NCBI RefSeq assembly: GCF_000332135.1
Contig: NZ_KB235896.1
Span: forward strand, 558,001-622,000
Reading direction: 5' to 3'
Source of the DNA: Anabaena sp. PCC 7108
GTDB taxonomy: Bacteria > Cyanobacteriota > Cyanobacteriia > Cyanobacteriales > Nostocaceae
DNA length: 64,000 bases
Part shown: positions 42,018-50,720 of the stretch, one piece after another
Position numbering within the stretch: the stretch's first letter is position 1
Layout: every line of letters starts with the position of its first letter
Translations under genes and position numbers: made by a program
The notes under the pieces: generated by a model
Seen by the model: only the letters and a program-made list of their open reading frames with translations
What the model was told of the DNA's origin: nothing
Databases searched by the model: none

Positions 42018-42470
42018 TTAAGATTGTTTCTTTTTTAACTTTTGCTTCTTCCGGCGTTTTTCTGTAGCAGCTACAGCGTGTTCCACTGGATAACCAACTA
42101 CAGGAATCACTTGAAACTTGCGGTCTTCTTCTAGGTTTTTCAATTCGGTGTAATCAACCCAGTGAATACAATCAACTGGACAGGTATCTATAGCCTCTTG
42201 AACTACCTCTTCTACATCTCCATCTTGGCGAACTACGCGCGATCGCCCATAATCTGGTTCAATATAAAAGGTATTACGGGCAACATGGGCGCAATGCTTA
42301 CAACCGATGCAGGTAATTTCATCTACATAAACGCCCCTTTGCCGCAGCACACCGCCTAGTTCCGGTTCTAAACCAGAACGTTCTGGCTCGTCTCGTAAAA
42401 AACCCCCTAATTCTGGCTCTAAACCAGAACGATTATTTTCTGCTTCTGGTGACTGCGGCAAATCAGACAT
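42018..42470 (-). CDS. Ferredoxin-like [4Fe-4S] protein
   Basis: 150 residues. One [4Fe-4S] site is formed by C54, C57, C60 (CIGCKHC) and C97 (CPVDC, with an extra C101). The C-terminus is a Lys-rich tail (EKRRKKQKLKKK). The N-terminal 50 residues contain a duplicated segment, RSGLEPELGG at about 14-23 and again at 31-40, which looks like a recent internal duplication. It probably serves as an electron carrier or a scaffold for the Ycf35 protein encoded upstream (ends two bases apart). It is the third gene of the DUF2997-ycf35-ferredoxin operon, which I recall as conserved in cyanobacteria. Confidence 0.88.
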   Translation of the reverse strand: MSDLPQSPEAENNRSGLEPELGGFLRDEPERSGLEPELGGVLRQRGVYVDEITCIGCKHCAHVARNTFYIEPDYGRSRVVRQDGDVEEVVQEAIDTCPVDCIHWVDYTELKNLEEDRKFQVIPVVGYPVEHAVAATEKRRKKQKLKKKQS

Positions 42471-42472
42471 GA

Positions 42473-42856
42473 TTAACTCCAGCGCTGTACAACTAGACGA
42501 ATCGAACCATCTTCATTTTTTTGTTGTTCGGTCACTTGAAAACCGACTCGCGCAGTTTCTTTTACCACTGCTTGGTAAGCATAACGTTGGGTTACTTGGC
42601 GCAAAAATCCATCTACAGACAAGTTTTGCTGCCAATATTGCAAATCAGCTACCAATTCATATTCTTTGCCATTCCATCTAAAACCGATATCATAACCATT
42701 TTCCTGCTCAATGGAAACTTCAGCAGGATGGGTTTGGCCACGATAACCGCGTACTTCTTGTGGGCCTGGCTTCCAGTCTATACCCAAGTCAGTGAGCGCA
42801 TCTTTCAAGGATTCAAGGTTACGGATTTGAGTTTTGATTTGGCTAAAGTGTGACAT
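42473..42856 (-). CDS. ycf35: DUF1257 family protein, Ycf35
   Basis: 127 residues, soluble. The sequence SHFSQIKTQIRNLESLKDAL at the N-terminus and GYDIGFRWNGKEYELVADLQYW in the middle identify the DUF1257/Ycf35 family, which is also encoded in red-algal plastids. Function unknown; a link to photosynthesis or redox chemistry is suggested only by distribution and by the adjoining ferredoxin gene. It lies 40 bases downstream of the DUF2997 gene and two bases upstream of the ferredoxin gene, so all three are one transcript. Confidence 0.92.
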   Translation of the reverse strand: MSHFSQIKTQIRNLESLKDALTDLGIDWKPGPQEVRGYRGQTHPAEVSIEQENGYDIGFRWNGKEYELVADLQYWQQNLSVDGFLRQVTQRYAYQAVVKETARVGFQVTEQQKNEDGSIRLVVQRWS

Positions 42857-42895
42857 GGTGATTGTGAATGAATGACAATAAACTAGTTGGAAAAT

Positions 42896-43111
42896 TTACC
42901 ATTCGCTAAACGCGGTTTGCGTATTCGCTACACCAGATTCCTGCACATTATTATTGGTGGCGAAAAATTCTGAGGTTGGCTCCTGATTCAGTACTTGTCC
43001 CAGCTGCGCCTCTATGGCTGCCGTGACTTCAGCACAAGAAGCCCCTATAATACCCGTGACTTTCTCTTGTACCCGACCGTCTGGATAAATTATGAATTCT
43101 AATGTCTCCAT
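42896..43111 (-). CDS. DUF2997 family protein
   Basis: 71 residues. The first part (METLEFIIYPDGRVQEKVTGI, then GASCAEVTAAIEAQLG) is the DUF2997 signature with a conserved Cys at 25. The last 25 residues are polar and variable. Function unknown; it is the first gene of the operon with ycf35 and the ferredoxin-like gene. ATG at 43111. Confidence 0.88.
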   Translation of the reverse strand: METLEFIIYPDGRVQEKVTGIIGASCAEVTAAIEAQLGQVLNQEPTSEFFATNNNVQESGVANTQTAFSEW

Positions 43112-43498
43112 GCTCTGAAAGCCAACCTCGATAGTACAATTGAACTTTACTGCTTTAGTAGAGTTGCTGAAAACCTAGCCGCAGGAACAAATTAGATACA
43201 AACTTGCCATTTGTTAACTAATGTTCCATCTTTCGCAACATATATCTCAGAATCTTTACAAAAATTATTATTTTTATAAGTAGGCACGTCTGTTATTAGT
43301 AAGTTTCCCTTAACCTGATTAATTAGTCAAGGTCAATATCACTGAGGACAGCTATCTGTAAAAACTCTTAAAAATCAGGATTGCAGCCCATAGAGACATA
43401 AAGGAGAATATAAAAAAATAGTAAAGCTTATTGAAATAATTTATTATTACCATTGGCATAAAAATATCGCTAAGAACCAAATTTAACGGTAAAACGAC
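43112..43498. other. Spacer holding the promoter of the DUF2997 operon
   Basis: About 390 bases between the DUF2997 start and the DUF2809 stop. It should contain the minus-strand promoter of the three-gene operon. No tandem repeat, RNA gene or strong hairpin was seen; composition is AT-rich. Confidence 0.4.
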
Positions 43499-43900
43499 TT
43501 ATTTTAGCTTTGCGCCCCGAACTATCAGCCGCAACCACAGCCATCCTAACCCACTGCCAATCAAATAATAGGGAAAATCTGCCCAAGTGAAAGCAGTACC
43601 GATTAACATTTTTCCCCACCAAAATGAACGTACCCAATTTAGAAATGGTGGATGCCACAATTGCATAAATTCCAACAAGCAAGTAATTATGAATACCCAG
43701 ATAGGGATTTGCCACACTGCTTGGCGAGTAGGAATAAACACAAAGGCGAACAAGCACCAAAATATCTCATAGAAAATCCCTCCTACCTCTTGGTTCAACC
43801 ACCAAATAGAATAGCGATAGTGGCTGTATAAAAGTCCAATGGGGAGAATAATTGCTAGAGAAAGAATGGAACGCCTGCGAATATTTGTAAGTAGTGGCAT
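43499..43900 (-). CDS. DUF2809-like membrane protein
   Basis: 133 residues with about four membrane segments. The pattern of short helices with FLNWVRSFWWGKMLIGTAFTWADFPYYLIGSGLGW near the C-terminus fits the DUF2809 family (small membrane proteins of unknown role). The start ATG 43900 gives a short basic N-terminus (MPLLTNIRRR) before the first helix, as expected under the positive-inside rule. It is 15 bases downstream of the alpha/beta hydrolase gene on the same strand and probably co-transcribed. Confidence 0.75.
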   Translation of the reverse strand: MPLLTNIRRRSILSLAIILPIGLLYSHYRYSIWWLNQEVGGIFYEIFWCLFAFVFIPTRQAVWQIPIWVFIITCLLEFMQLWHPPFLNWVRSFWWGKMLIGTAFTWADFPYYLIGSGLGWLWLRLIVRGAKLK

Positions 43901-43915
43901 TATTTCTGGTGGGTA

Positions 43916-44797
43916 CTAGCTCTGTACACGGGCAAGTATGGCTTCAATTACTGTCTGGGCGGCTTCCCTTTGGATAAAATGCCCAACTCCTGGTATTACA
44001 AATCGCTGGTAATCTTTTGCAAAAAAATGTTCTTTGTTGGCACTAGTTTCTGGTAAGGTTGCACCATCAGCGCCGCCGTGCAGTACGGTTGTTGGCACAT
44101 AAATTTTAGGTGCAGACATCAGTTGCTGGTGAATAGTATCGTAATCAGGATCATTAGGAGAATTGCCCCAACGACTACGGTATGAGTCAATAGTAATATC
44201 GATCCAGTCTGGGTTATCAAATGATTGTGCAGTAGCCTCAAACTCAACTTCACTAAAACGCCAGGTAGGACACCACAATTGCCATAGCTGGCGTGTAAAG
44301 CCCCGTCTCTCTGCTGCTAAGGTGGCACGTCCCCGTTCTGTAGCAAAAAACCATTGATACCAGTATTGTTGCACCTGTTCAAAGGATAGCGTCTGTTGAG
44401 GATTGTTGGTTCCATAACCGACTGACAATGTGGTGAGAGTATGTACCAGGTCGGGACGTAAAGCCGCTATATTGTAGGCAATGCGTGCGCCCCAGTCGTG
44501 ACCTACCAAATGTACAGACCCGATTTTTGCAGTTTCAATGAACTCAATTAGGTCTTGTCCCAAGGCTGCAAGTTGTCCGCTACGTAGGGTCTGAGTATCA
44601 AGAAACTGTGTCAAACCGCAACCTCTCAGAAATGGTGTAATACAGCGGTAGTTTTCACTCACCAATGCAGGAACGATTGCATTCCAAGTCAGTGCATCAT
44701 CAGGCCAGCCATGCAAAAGAATTATAGTTGCTGCATCACTAGTACCATAACTGTGATAAGCGATGTTGAGACGGGAGGTTTTAATGTACTGGATCAT
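43916..44797 (-). CDS. Alpha/beta hydrolase, epoxide-hydrolase-like
   Basis: 293 residues from ATG 44797 (MIQYIKTSRLNIAY); the longer frame from 44833 adds 12 residues without support. The oxyanion motif HGWPDDALTW, nucleophile Asp in VGHDWGARIAY, and catalytic His in PGVGHFIQREA are present. Asp in place of Ser as nucleophile, together with HGWPD and the conserved GHDWG, points to epoxide hydrolases or haloalkane dehalogenases rather than esterases. It is expected to act in the cytoplasm on an unknown small substrate. The DUF2809 gene follows. It lies close to a 124-bp palindromic element upstream. Confidence 0.85.
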   Translation of the reverse strand: MIQYIKTSRLNIAYHSYGTSDAATIILLHGWPDDALTWNAIVPALVSENYRCITPFLRGCGLTQFLDTQTLRSGQLAALGQDLIEFIETAKIGSVHLVGHDWGARIAYNIAALRPDLVHTLTTLSVGYGTNNPQQTLSFEQVQQYWYQWFFATERGRATLAAERRGFTRQLWQLWCPTWRFSEVEFEATAQSFDNPDWIDITIDSYRSRWGNSPNDPDYDTIHQQLMSAPKIYVPTTVLHGGADGATLPETSANKEHFFAKDYQRFVIPGVGHFIQREAAQTVIEAILARVQS

Positions 44798-44865
44798 AAA
44801 TTTATTGAATCTAAAAAATAATAGGCGTTGCATAATTGCGGGATGATTTGAGAATCTGCATCAAC

Positions 44866-44989
44866 AGGACTTACGCAACTGGCACATTGGTAGGGTGCGT
44901 CAGATATCAACAATCTGTTTATTTGCCGGATTTATGCAGTAGTAAAGCACCCTACAACAGATTTTTAGTGTGACACTTGCGTAAGTCCT
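44866..44989 (-). repeat. 124-bp palindromic element (MITE-like), copy 2
   Basis: Reverse complement of the copy at 22870-22993, with two differing positions by eye. Ends AGGACTTACGCA/TGCGTAAGTCCT intact. It lies upstream of the hydrolase gene. Confidence 0.85.
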
Positions 44990-45583
44990 AATCAATATAT
45001 AATCACCGCGTCTGGAGTGTCCCCGCGTCAGCCTCAATCATCCCCTTATTCAGCAACGCCAAATACAAATAATATAGCGATCGCTATCCAGGTAGTAAAA
45101 ATCCGATTTATTCAACCGCACCTGATTACGACTTTCTGTTCAGGACAGATGCTCTGAGTCCGAGATACATTTTTAGCTTTAATTTAAGTGGATTACGTAA
45201 GTATTTTGATACTACTCAATAAATCTACTTAAATCTTCATCTAACCCTATATTCAGGAATTTGGTGAATTAGATACCTTTATTGTGGTAAAAGTTATCTG
45301 GGGCTGGAAGATGCACAGTTAAGTATTGGTTAAGGAATTTTACTGATCTTCAGTTAGTTTCTGCACTCGATCTAAAATGAGTAATATCTTGTCTGGTCAA
45401 TGACTTATAAAACATTTATGGGTAATCGGTAATATGTTATTGGTAATAATTATATTTCTATAAATAGTTAACTATTACCTATGATCAGCTTGACCGATAG
45501 TATAAGTATTCAAGCAGACACGATATAAATTGCCAACTTTAATGGTGATTTCCGCCAGGATGCCTTACTCTAATGTATGAGCC
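44990..45583. other. Spacer upstream of the NYN-LOTUS gene
   Basis: About 590 bases with one HIP1 site (45077) and a short CCCCGCGTC piece (45021). No gene, RNA or strong hairpin was recognised. It should hold the promoter of the gene at 45584. Confidence 0.35.
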
Positions 45584-47206
45584 ATGCCAAATAATGAGCG
45601 ATCGCTGACTACCTATAATTCTGCACTGTTAACCCAAATAGTCTCTCATGTCTGCCAAGCAATCATTGCTATTCAACAACAGCAGCCAGAATTATTACTG
45701 GAAAAGTATAGAAAAGTTCAGTGGCAAAGTAATTCTAATCAATCTGCTTTGAGCGCAAAGTTTACAGAATTACTCAGCCAAACTCAAGGCTGGGAAGAGT
45801 TATTACACAAGCTGCAATTATACCTCAAAGCTATTGTTGTCACTGAAGCTTTTGATTCACCAATCTTATTAGAACTAATTGCTAGGATTCAGCAACTAAA
45901 TCCTGTAAAATCTGCCTTAAATGGCTCATTAAATTCCATATTTGCCCCATCTTTACAGCCGGTAGGAATAGCAGTTTTACTTTTAGATGCCGAAAATTTA
46001 CAAATTAATAGCAGTACAGAAAAGTTTTTCTCAACTATTTGTAATTGTCCAATTCAAGTAAAAATTGCCTTTGCTAATTGGAGTAGTCGCGGCAAGCTGG
46101 ATGTAGAATTGCATGAACGCGGTTATGATTTGATTCATGTTCCTGCTGGTAGAGACAATGCCGATGGGAAAATGATTGCTTTTGGCTCTTCAATTCATGA
46201 ACGTTACCCCAATGCAAAAGAAGTTTTGGTTTGCTCATCAGATAAAGTGATGACTAATTTATGCAACAATTTACAGCAACATGGATTAATAGTCTATCAA
46301 GTTAGTCAGCATGGAGAAAACATTAATTTATTCAATAGCTCTACAGGAGAAACTCAAACCTATTGTGTGAAACCTTTACCAGAAATACCTTCATTAATTC
46401 AAATACTCAAAGACTTAATTAACGATGAGAAAAAAGCTACAGGTAATCACTGGATAAAGGTTTCTAAGGTATTTCAGTTACTGAATACAAAACATAAAAT
46501 CAATATGGGTCAGGTGATTGCCACTCATCTTCCTGGTAAAAAGCCCAAAGATATCTTCACTCGTTATCCGGCTGATTTTGTGGTTCATAAAGTTGATGAT
46601 TCATCTGATTTTTATGTAACAGTTTTTGATAAAAGTCTCATTGAAGTTGTTAATGATGAAGTTGAGAATAATCACCAAAGTATTAACTCCCTAGATGATT
46701 TAGAAAAATCCCTGCATCTAATTCTAGAAAAATTAATTAAAGAATCTGTTAGTGGTTTTGTTGATGTTAGTATTTTAGGAAGCAAATTTAATCAAGAGTA
46801 TGGTAAAGCGATTACTAAACAATTAAAAGATTTACAGATTAGTGGTAGTTATATACAATTTTTACAGTCTTGTAGTTCTTTCCAAATCAGGCAGAAAGGA
46901 GTAAAATGGGAAGTAAGTCAATCTCAAACAAATAATAGTCAGTCTAGTTTTTTAGCTAGGATAAATTCTCAAGCAGATTTAGAGGAAGTACTCAAAAATA
47001 TTCTGGGAGAATTAACCAAAAAATATTCTCAAAAATACATTGACATTAGCATTTTAGGAACTAAATTTAATCAAGAATATGGTAAAACCATTACCGAGCA
47101 AATCAAAGAATTAAAAATCAAGACTACTTATATGCAGTTTTTGCAGTCTTGCAGTTCTTTACAGCTAAAGCAAACAGACAGAAAATGGGAAGTGGCTATA
47201 TCCTAA
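45584..47206 (+). CDS. NYN-domain (PIN-like) protein with LOTUS/OST-HTH domains
   Basis: 540 residues. The N-terminal part (about 1-125) is helical. The NYN domain (about 126-270) starts GIAVLLLDAENLQIN with the first catalytic Asp near 135; further acids are in LDVELHERGYDLIHV and VLVCSSDKVMTNL, so nuclease activity is plausible. An OST-HTH/LOTUS domain follows (about 280-350, NHWIKVSKVFQLLNTKHKI). The C-terminus carries two copies of a related domain of about 75 residues (about 368-443 and 462-537), sharing SILG-KFNQEYGK-IT and QFLQSCSS. In animals LOTUS domains bind RNA or Vasa helicases, and NYN-LOTUS proteins such as MARF1 cleave mRNA. Here an RNA-targeting nuclease is likely (inference). 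Confidence 0.85.
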   Translation: MPNNERSLTTYNSALLTQIVSHVCQAIIAIQQQQPELLLEKYRKVQWQSNSNQSALSAKFTELLSQTQGWEELLHKLQLYLKAIVVTEAFDSPILLELIARIQQLNPVKSALNGSLNSIFAPSLQPVGIAVLLLDAENLQINSSTEKFFSTICNCPIQVKIAFANWSSRGKLDVELHERGYDLIHVPAGRDNADGKMIAFGSSIHERYPNAKEVLVCSSDKVMTNLCNNLQQHGLIVYQVSQHGENINLFNSSTGETQTYCVKPLPEIPSLIQILKDLINDEKKATGNHWIKVSKVFQLLNTKHKINMGQVIATHLPGKKPKDIFTRYPADFVVHKVDDSSDFYVTVFDKSLIEVVNDEVENNHQSINSLDDLEKSLHLILEKLIKESVSGFVDVSILGSKFNQEYGKAITKQLKDLQISGSYIQFLQSCSSFQIRQKGVKWEVSQSQTNNSQSSFLARINSQADLEEVLKNILGELTKKYSQKYIDISILGTKFNQEYGKTITEQIKELKIKTTYMQFLQSCSSLQLKQTDRKWEVAIS

Positions 47207-47218
47207 ACCCCAGTCCAC

Positions 47219-47266
47219 CCACGCGGGGACGCTCCAGATGGGGAGATGGGGAGACGCGGGGATGTA
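47219..47266. repeat. Short G-rich tandem repeats
   Basis: A few units of ACGCGGGGACGC/GATGGGGAGATGGGG right after the NYN-LOTUS stop; same type as the large cassettes. Confidence 0.7.
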
Positions 47267-47382
47267 ATTTGAATGATTTGATAATGGCTTACATCGTGCG
47301 TTAGCACTACAGTTAATGTCCTTACTACCTGGCGGTTGCTATACTAAAAGTAGTTTGTAAAGAAATGTAAATAAATATTGTG

Positions 47383-48087
47383 ATGCAGGATAAAGTCGTT
47401 GTCATTGTCGGTGCTACGGGCGGTATTGGTTCAGCCTTAACTCGTAAACTTGCGCCCACAGGAGCTAAGTTGGTACTAGCAGCTAGAGATGCCGTGAATT
47501 TAGCAACATTGGCCGAGGAGTTATCAGGAGAAGTCTTGACAGTTCCGACAGACATTACTCAACCCCAACAGGTAGAGGCATTAATACAAGCAACTGTTGC
47601 CCAGTTTGGTCAAATCGATGTTTTAGTAAATGCTGCGGGTGCAGGTATTCTCAAACCATACAACAGTATAGAGCCAGCCGATTTAGATAGGATGCTGGAT
47701 CTCAATTTAAAAGGCAACTTCTACACCACTCAGGCTGCTGCTGAAGAGATGCAAAAACGTAAGTCTGGTCATATCTGTAATGTGGTGGGAATTCTCGGAA
47801 AGCATTCGATGTCTATGGCTGCGGCTTATTCTGCTTCTAAGTTTGGTGTTGTTGGTTTTAGCAAGTGTATGGCCGAAGAACTCAAGCGTTTTGGAGTCAA
47901 ATTCACTCTATTCTACTTTGGTGGAGTAGATTCTTCTTTCTGGGACAATGTAAGTTTAAAAGTAGACCGAAAAAAAATGCTTAGTTGCGAAACTGCTGCT
48001 AATGCTATTTTTTATGCCTTATCAGCCGAACCTCAGGCTATACCAATGGAAATTAATATTCAACCGGATAGTCACCTATTTTTCTAA
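47383..48087 (+). CDS. Short-chain dehydrogenase/reductase
   Basis: 234 residues from ATG 47383 (a GTG three bases upstream is possible). Classical SDR: nucleotide-binding GATGGIG (about 10-16), NAAGAG (about 86-91), and catalytic Tyr-Lys in AAAYSASKFG with the preceding Ser/His position in NVVGILGKHSMS. The replacement of the more common S-S by LGKHS near the catalytic serine is a small deviation. It is probably an NAD(P)-dependent oxidoreductase. 90 bases upstream of the HPPD gene on the same strand and likely co-transcribed. The substrate is unknown. Confidence 0.88.
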   Translation: MQDKVVVIVGATGGIGSALTRKLAPTGAKLVLAARDAVNLATLAEELSGEVLTVPTDITQPQQVEALIQATVAQFGQIDVLVNAAGAGILKPYNSIEPADLDRMLDLNLKGNFYTTQAAAEEMQKRKSGHICNVVGILGKHSMSMAAAYSASKFGVVGFSKCMAEELKRFGVKFTLFYFGGVDSSFWDNVSLKVDRKKMLSCETAANAIFYALSAEPQAIPMEINIQPDSHLFF

Positions 48088-48179
48088 GTTCACTATTATG
48101 GCTGAGGGAATACATGAAAATCTAGTATAAAAGGCAAAATTGACTGTATATAAGCTGTTGCGCTGGATTTTCAGAGATT

Positions 48180-49262
48180 ATGCTCCAAATTGATCACGTT
48201 CACTTTTATGTAGAAGATGCCCAATGGTGGCGAGATTGGTTTGTCAAGTATCTGGGGTTTCAAGCGGTAGTGAGTTCAATTTTCCCTACTCTTGTTAATC
48301 GAGGAAAATCGTTTCATACTTGTACGGAAGTTGTCAAAAATGGCAATGTCTATTTTTTACTGTCTTCACCGTTGTTACCCACCAGCCCAGTAGCTGAGTT
48401 TTTGCGTCATCATCCCCCTGGTGTGGCAGATGTGGCTTTGCTGGTGACAGATGTGGAAACGGTGACGGCAAGGGCTTCTGCAAACGGTGCTAAAGTCTTG
48501 CAACCTGTTCAAGATGCGGTATCCATTAAATTTGCCAAAATTGCGGCTTGGGGTGGGTTAACTCATACGTTGATTGAAAGACAACACGCAAAAGACGAGG
48601 ACGAGGAGAAAAATCTTTTACCAATCCCCAATCATCAATCACCCAACATTTTTACGGCTATAGATCATGTAGTTCTAAATGTGAAAGTCGGTGATTTACA
48701 AGCTGCGGTAAGTTGGTATGAAAATATTCTCGATTTTCAATCTCAACAAAGCTTTAAAATTCAAACCAATCGTTCCGCTTTGTCTAGTCAGGTGATGATT
48801 TCTGCCAACGGTGGCATACAGCTACCGATTAATGAGCCGGCTTCACCTAATTCGCAAATTCAGGAGTTTTTAAATGTGAACAGGGGGGCGGGAATTCAAC
48901 ATATTGCTTTACGTACGTCTAGTCTTGTGAGTGCGATCGCTCGTTTTCGGACTGCTGGTTTATCTTTTCTCTCTGTCCCCCCAAGCTATTACTCACAGCT
49001 ACAAGAGCGTTTAGAGGTTCCACTCTCACCCCAAGAACTGCAAGCGATCGCACAACAAGAAATCTTGGTAGATTGTCAACAAGATGCTCCTTTAGGGGCT
49101 TTACTATTGCAAATTTTCACTCAGCCGATTTTTTCTGAGCCGACTTTTTTCTTTGAGTTTATTGAACGCCGTTCCCAAGCTCAAGGTTTTGGTGAAGGTA
49201 ACTTTCGTGCTTTATTTGAAGCCATTGAAAGCGAACAAATTAAACGCGGATTTGTCAGGTGA
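48180..49262 (+). CDS. hppD: 4-hydroxyphenylpyruvate dioxygenase
   Basis: Non-haem iron enzyme that turns 4-hydroxyphenylpyruvate into homogentisate, which feeds tocopherol synthesis and tyrosine breakdown. 360 residues with two vicinal-oxygen-chelate repeats. Iron ligands are H163 (IDHVVLNV), H241 (GIQHIALRT) and E326 (FFFEFIERR), all intact. C-terminal motifs FGEGNFRALFEAIE complete the active site. The linker between the two repeats (about 136-157, including DEDEEKNLLPIPNHQSPN) is encoded by the same ACCAATCCCCAATCATCAAT type of repeat that fills spacers here. ATG at 48180. Confident call. Confidence 0.94.
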   Translation: MLQIDHVHFYVEDAQWWRDWFVKYLGFQAVVSSIFPTLVNRGKSFHTCTEVVKNGNVYFLLSSPLLPTSPVAEFLRHHPPGVADVALLVTDVETVTARASANGAKVLQPVQDAVSIKFAKIAAWGGLTHTLIERQHAKDEDEEKNLLPIPNHQSPNIFTAIDHVVLNVKVGDLQAAVSWYENILDFQSQQSFKIQTNRSALSSQVMISANGGIQLPINEPASPNSQIQEFLNVNRGAGIQHIALRTSSLVSAIARFRTAGLSFLSVPPSYYSQLQERLEVPLSPQELQAIAQQEILVDCQQDAPLGALLLQIFTQPIFSEPTFFFEFIERRSQAQGFGEGNFRALFEAIESEQIKRGFVR

Positions 49263-49343
49263 CAGGTAACAGTTGTATCTATTCCCTACACCTTATTCCC
49301 GGTTCCCTGAGATAATGTTCATAAAAATTCCCACCATCAACTA

Positions 49344-50027
49344 ATGCTGAGACTAATTACTGATTTCGACGGACCGATTATGGATGTTTCTGAGCGGTAC
49401 TATCGTGTTTATCAATTGTGTTTGGATAAAACCAAATATCCTGATCAAGTAGTGACAGAACTTTCTAAAGCCGAATTTTGGCAACTCAAGCGATCGCACA
49501 CCCCCGAAAAGCAAATAGCCTTAAAATCAGGTTTAGACCCAGAACAAGCACAAGACTTTTCCCTTCTCCGCAAACAAACAGTACATACAGAGCCTTACTT
49601 TGAGTATGATAGCCTCGTATCTGGAGCCGAAGATGCCCTCTCCAAAGTTCAAGAAGCTGGAATTGATTTAGTAGTGATGACGATGCGTCGGGTGCGGGAA
49701 CTGGACTACGCTGTCAATAAGTATAATTTAGGTAGATTTTTTCCAGAAAATCGCCGTTATTGTCTCAGTAACGACTATGTAAAAACCCGCGACGTTGAAG
49801 ATAAACCTCTACTAATGGCCAAAGCATTGGCGGAACTTCCCCCTGCTGCTGATACTTGGATGGTAGGTGATACAGAAGCCGACATTACCGCTGCGAAAAG
49901 ACATGGTGTGAAAGTAATAGGTGTAGAAAGTGGAATCCGCGATCGCACTCAATTAGAACTTTACCAACCAGACTTAATTGTTAATAATTTGAGAGATGCT
50001 GTAGATTTAATTCTCTCTTATTACTAG
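49344..50027 (+). CDS. HAD-superfamily phosphatase
   Basis: 227 residues. HAD motif I is DFDGP (7-11; nucleophile D7, D9), motif II is in VVMTMRRVRE (Thr), motif III Lys in the DYVKTRDVEDKPLLM region, and motif IV is GDTEADITAAKRHG. A helical cap lies between residues 15 and 85. It is expected to hydrolyse a small phosphorylated metabolite (phosphoglycolate-phosphatase type fold); the substrate is unknown. It follows HPPD by 81 bases on the same strand. ATG at 49344. Confidence 0.88.
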   Translation: MLRLITDFDGPIMDVSERYYRVYQLCLDKTKYPDQVVTELSKAEFWQLKRSHTPEKQIALKSGLDPEQAQDFSLLRKQTVHTEPYFEYDSLVSGAEDALSKVQEAGIDLVVMTMRRVRELDYAVNKYNLGRFFPENRRYCLSNDYVKTRDVEDKPLLMAKALAELPPAADTWMVGDTEADITAAKRHGVKVIGVESGIRDRTQLELYQPDLIVNNLRDAVDLILSYY

Positions 50028-50029
50028 AG

Positions 50030-50092
50030 TGCGTTAGCTCGTAGTAAGGGCTTTAGCCCTTATTCTAGGACTAAAGTCCTGACTACAAACAT
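50030..50092. repeat. Palindromic spacer repeat (two hairpins)
   Basis: GTAGTAAGGGCTTTAGCCCTTA followed by GGACTAAAGTCCTGACTAC forms two adjacent hairpins enclosed by GTAG...CTAC. The rest of the 335-base spacer (to 50362) is AT-rich and shows no gene before the RiPP-like precursor. Confidence 0.65.
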
Positions 50093-50362
50093 TGAATTAT
50101 TTGTGGCTTTCTACTCAAAAGCTTGTGGAATTTACTTTTTAGTTTTTAATTTCTAATTGTTAATTCCGAGAAAGCTGTACTAGGTTGAATAATCAAAGTA
50201 ATTTCTGGACAAAACTAAATTAATTATGTCTATGTGATTGAGATCAAAGTCTTGATTTATGAGAATTTATTTGAAATTATTATAAATAAGATTAGTTGAA
50301 ATCTAGTCTCATCTTACGAATGAGTTGCAAAACACTCAGATAGAAATAAAGGAGAAATTCTC

Positions 50363-50557
50363 ATGGCTAATATCCAAATTTCTACACTACTTCCTACTGG
50401 TTATGAACTATTTAATGATTCCGCCAGTTTTCTGGATGAACTAGCTACTCAGGAAATGCAAGGTATTGCTGGAGGTGGTCATCATTCTTGCCATTATCAT
50501 AAACAAAAGTCCCATGATGGCTCATACAACAACAATAACTTTCAGTCTTTGTGGTAA
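50363..50557 (+). CDS. RiPP-like precursor peptide with double-glycine leader
   Basis: 64 residues. The leader, residues 1-39, carries LLPTGYELFNDSASFLDEL and ends EMQGIAGGG, the typical pattern of cyanobacterial bacteriocin-type precursors that are cut after Gly-Gly by C39-peptidase ABC exporters. The core, residues 40-64, begins HHSCHYHKQK, with five His and one Cys, then a run of Asn. The His/Cys richness could bind metal. A good ribosome-binding site (AAAGGAG) precedes ATG 50363 and a hairpin terminator follows. No maturation enzyme or exporter is encoded in the window, so it depends on genes elsewhere. Confidence 0.72.
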   Translation: MANIQISTLLPTGYELFNDSASFLDELATQEMQGIAGGGHHSCHYHKQKSHDGSYNNNNFQSLW

Positions 50558-50607
50558 CTCATTAATTGAAAAGAACAGCTGTTAGTTAACGGCTAATTAC
50601 ATTCATA

Positions 50608-50643
50608 GGGAGAGTAATCAAAATTACTCTTCCCACTCTTTTA
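50608..50643 (+). terminator. Hairpin terminator after the RiPP-like gene
   Basis: GGGAGAGTAAT (50608-50618) pairs with ATTACTCTTCCC (50623-50634) with one bulged base and a 4-base loop, followed by ACTCTTTTA. Located 50 bases after the precursor stop. Confidence 0.6.
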
Positions 50644-50720
50644 TGTACTACTTACTGAATAAACTACATTTTTGGTGTTCTTATCCACGAAGTACTTTGT
50701 AAAGTGAGTTCATAAAAATT

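Noticed and set aside
43470-43760. 96-codon minus-strand frame overlapping the DUF2809 gene
   Set aside because: Out-of-frame reading of a gene with better membrane-protein features.
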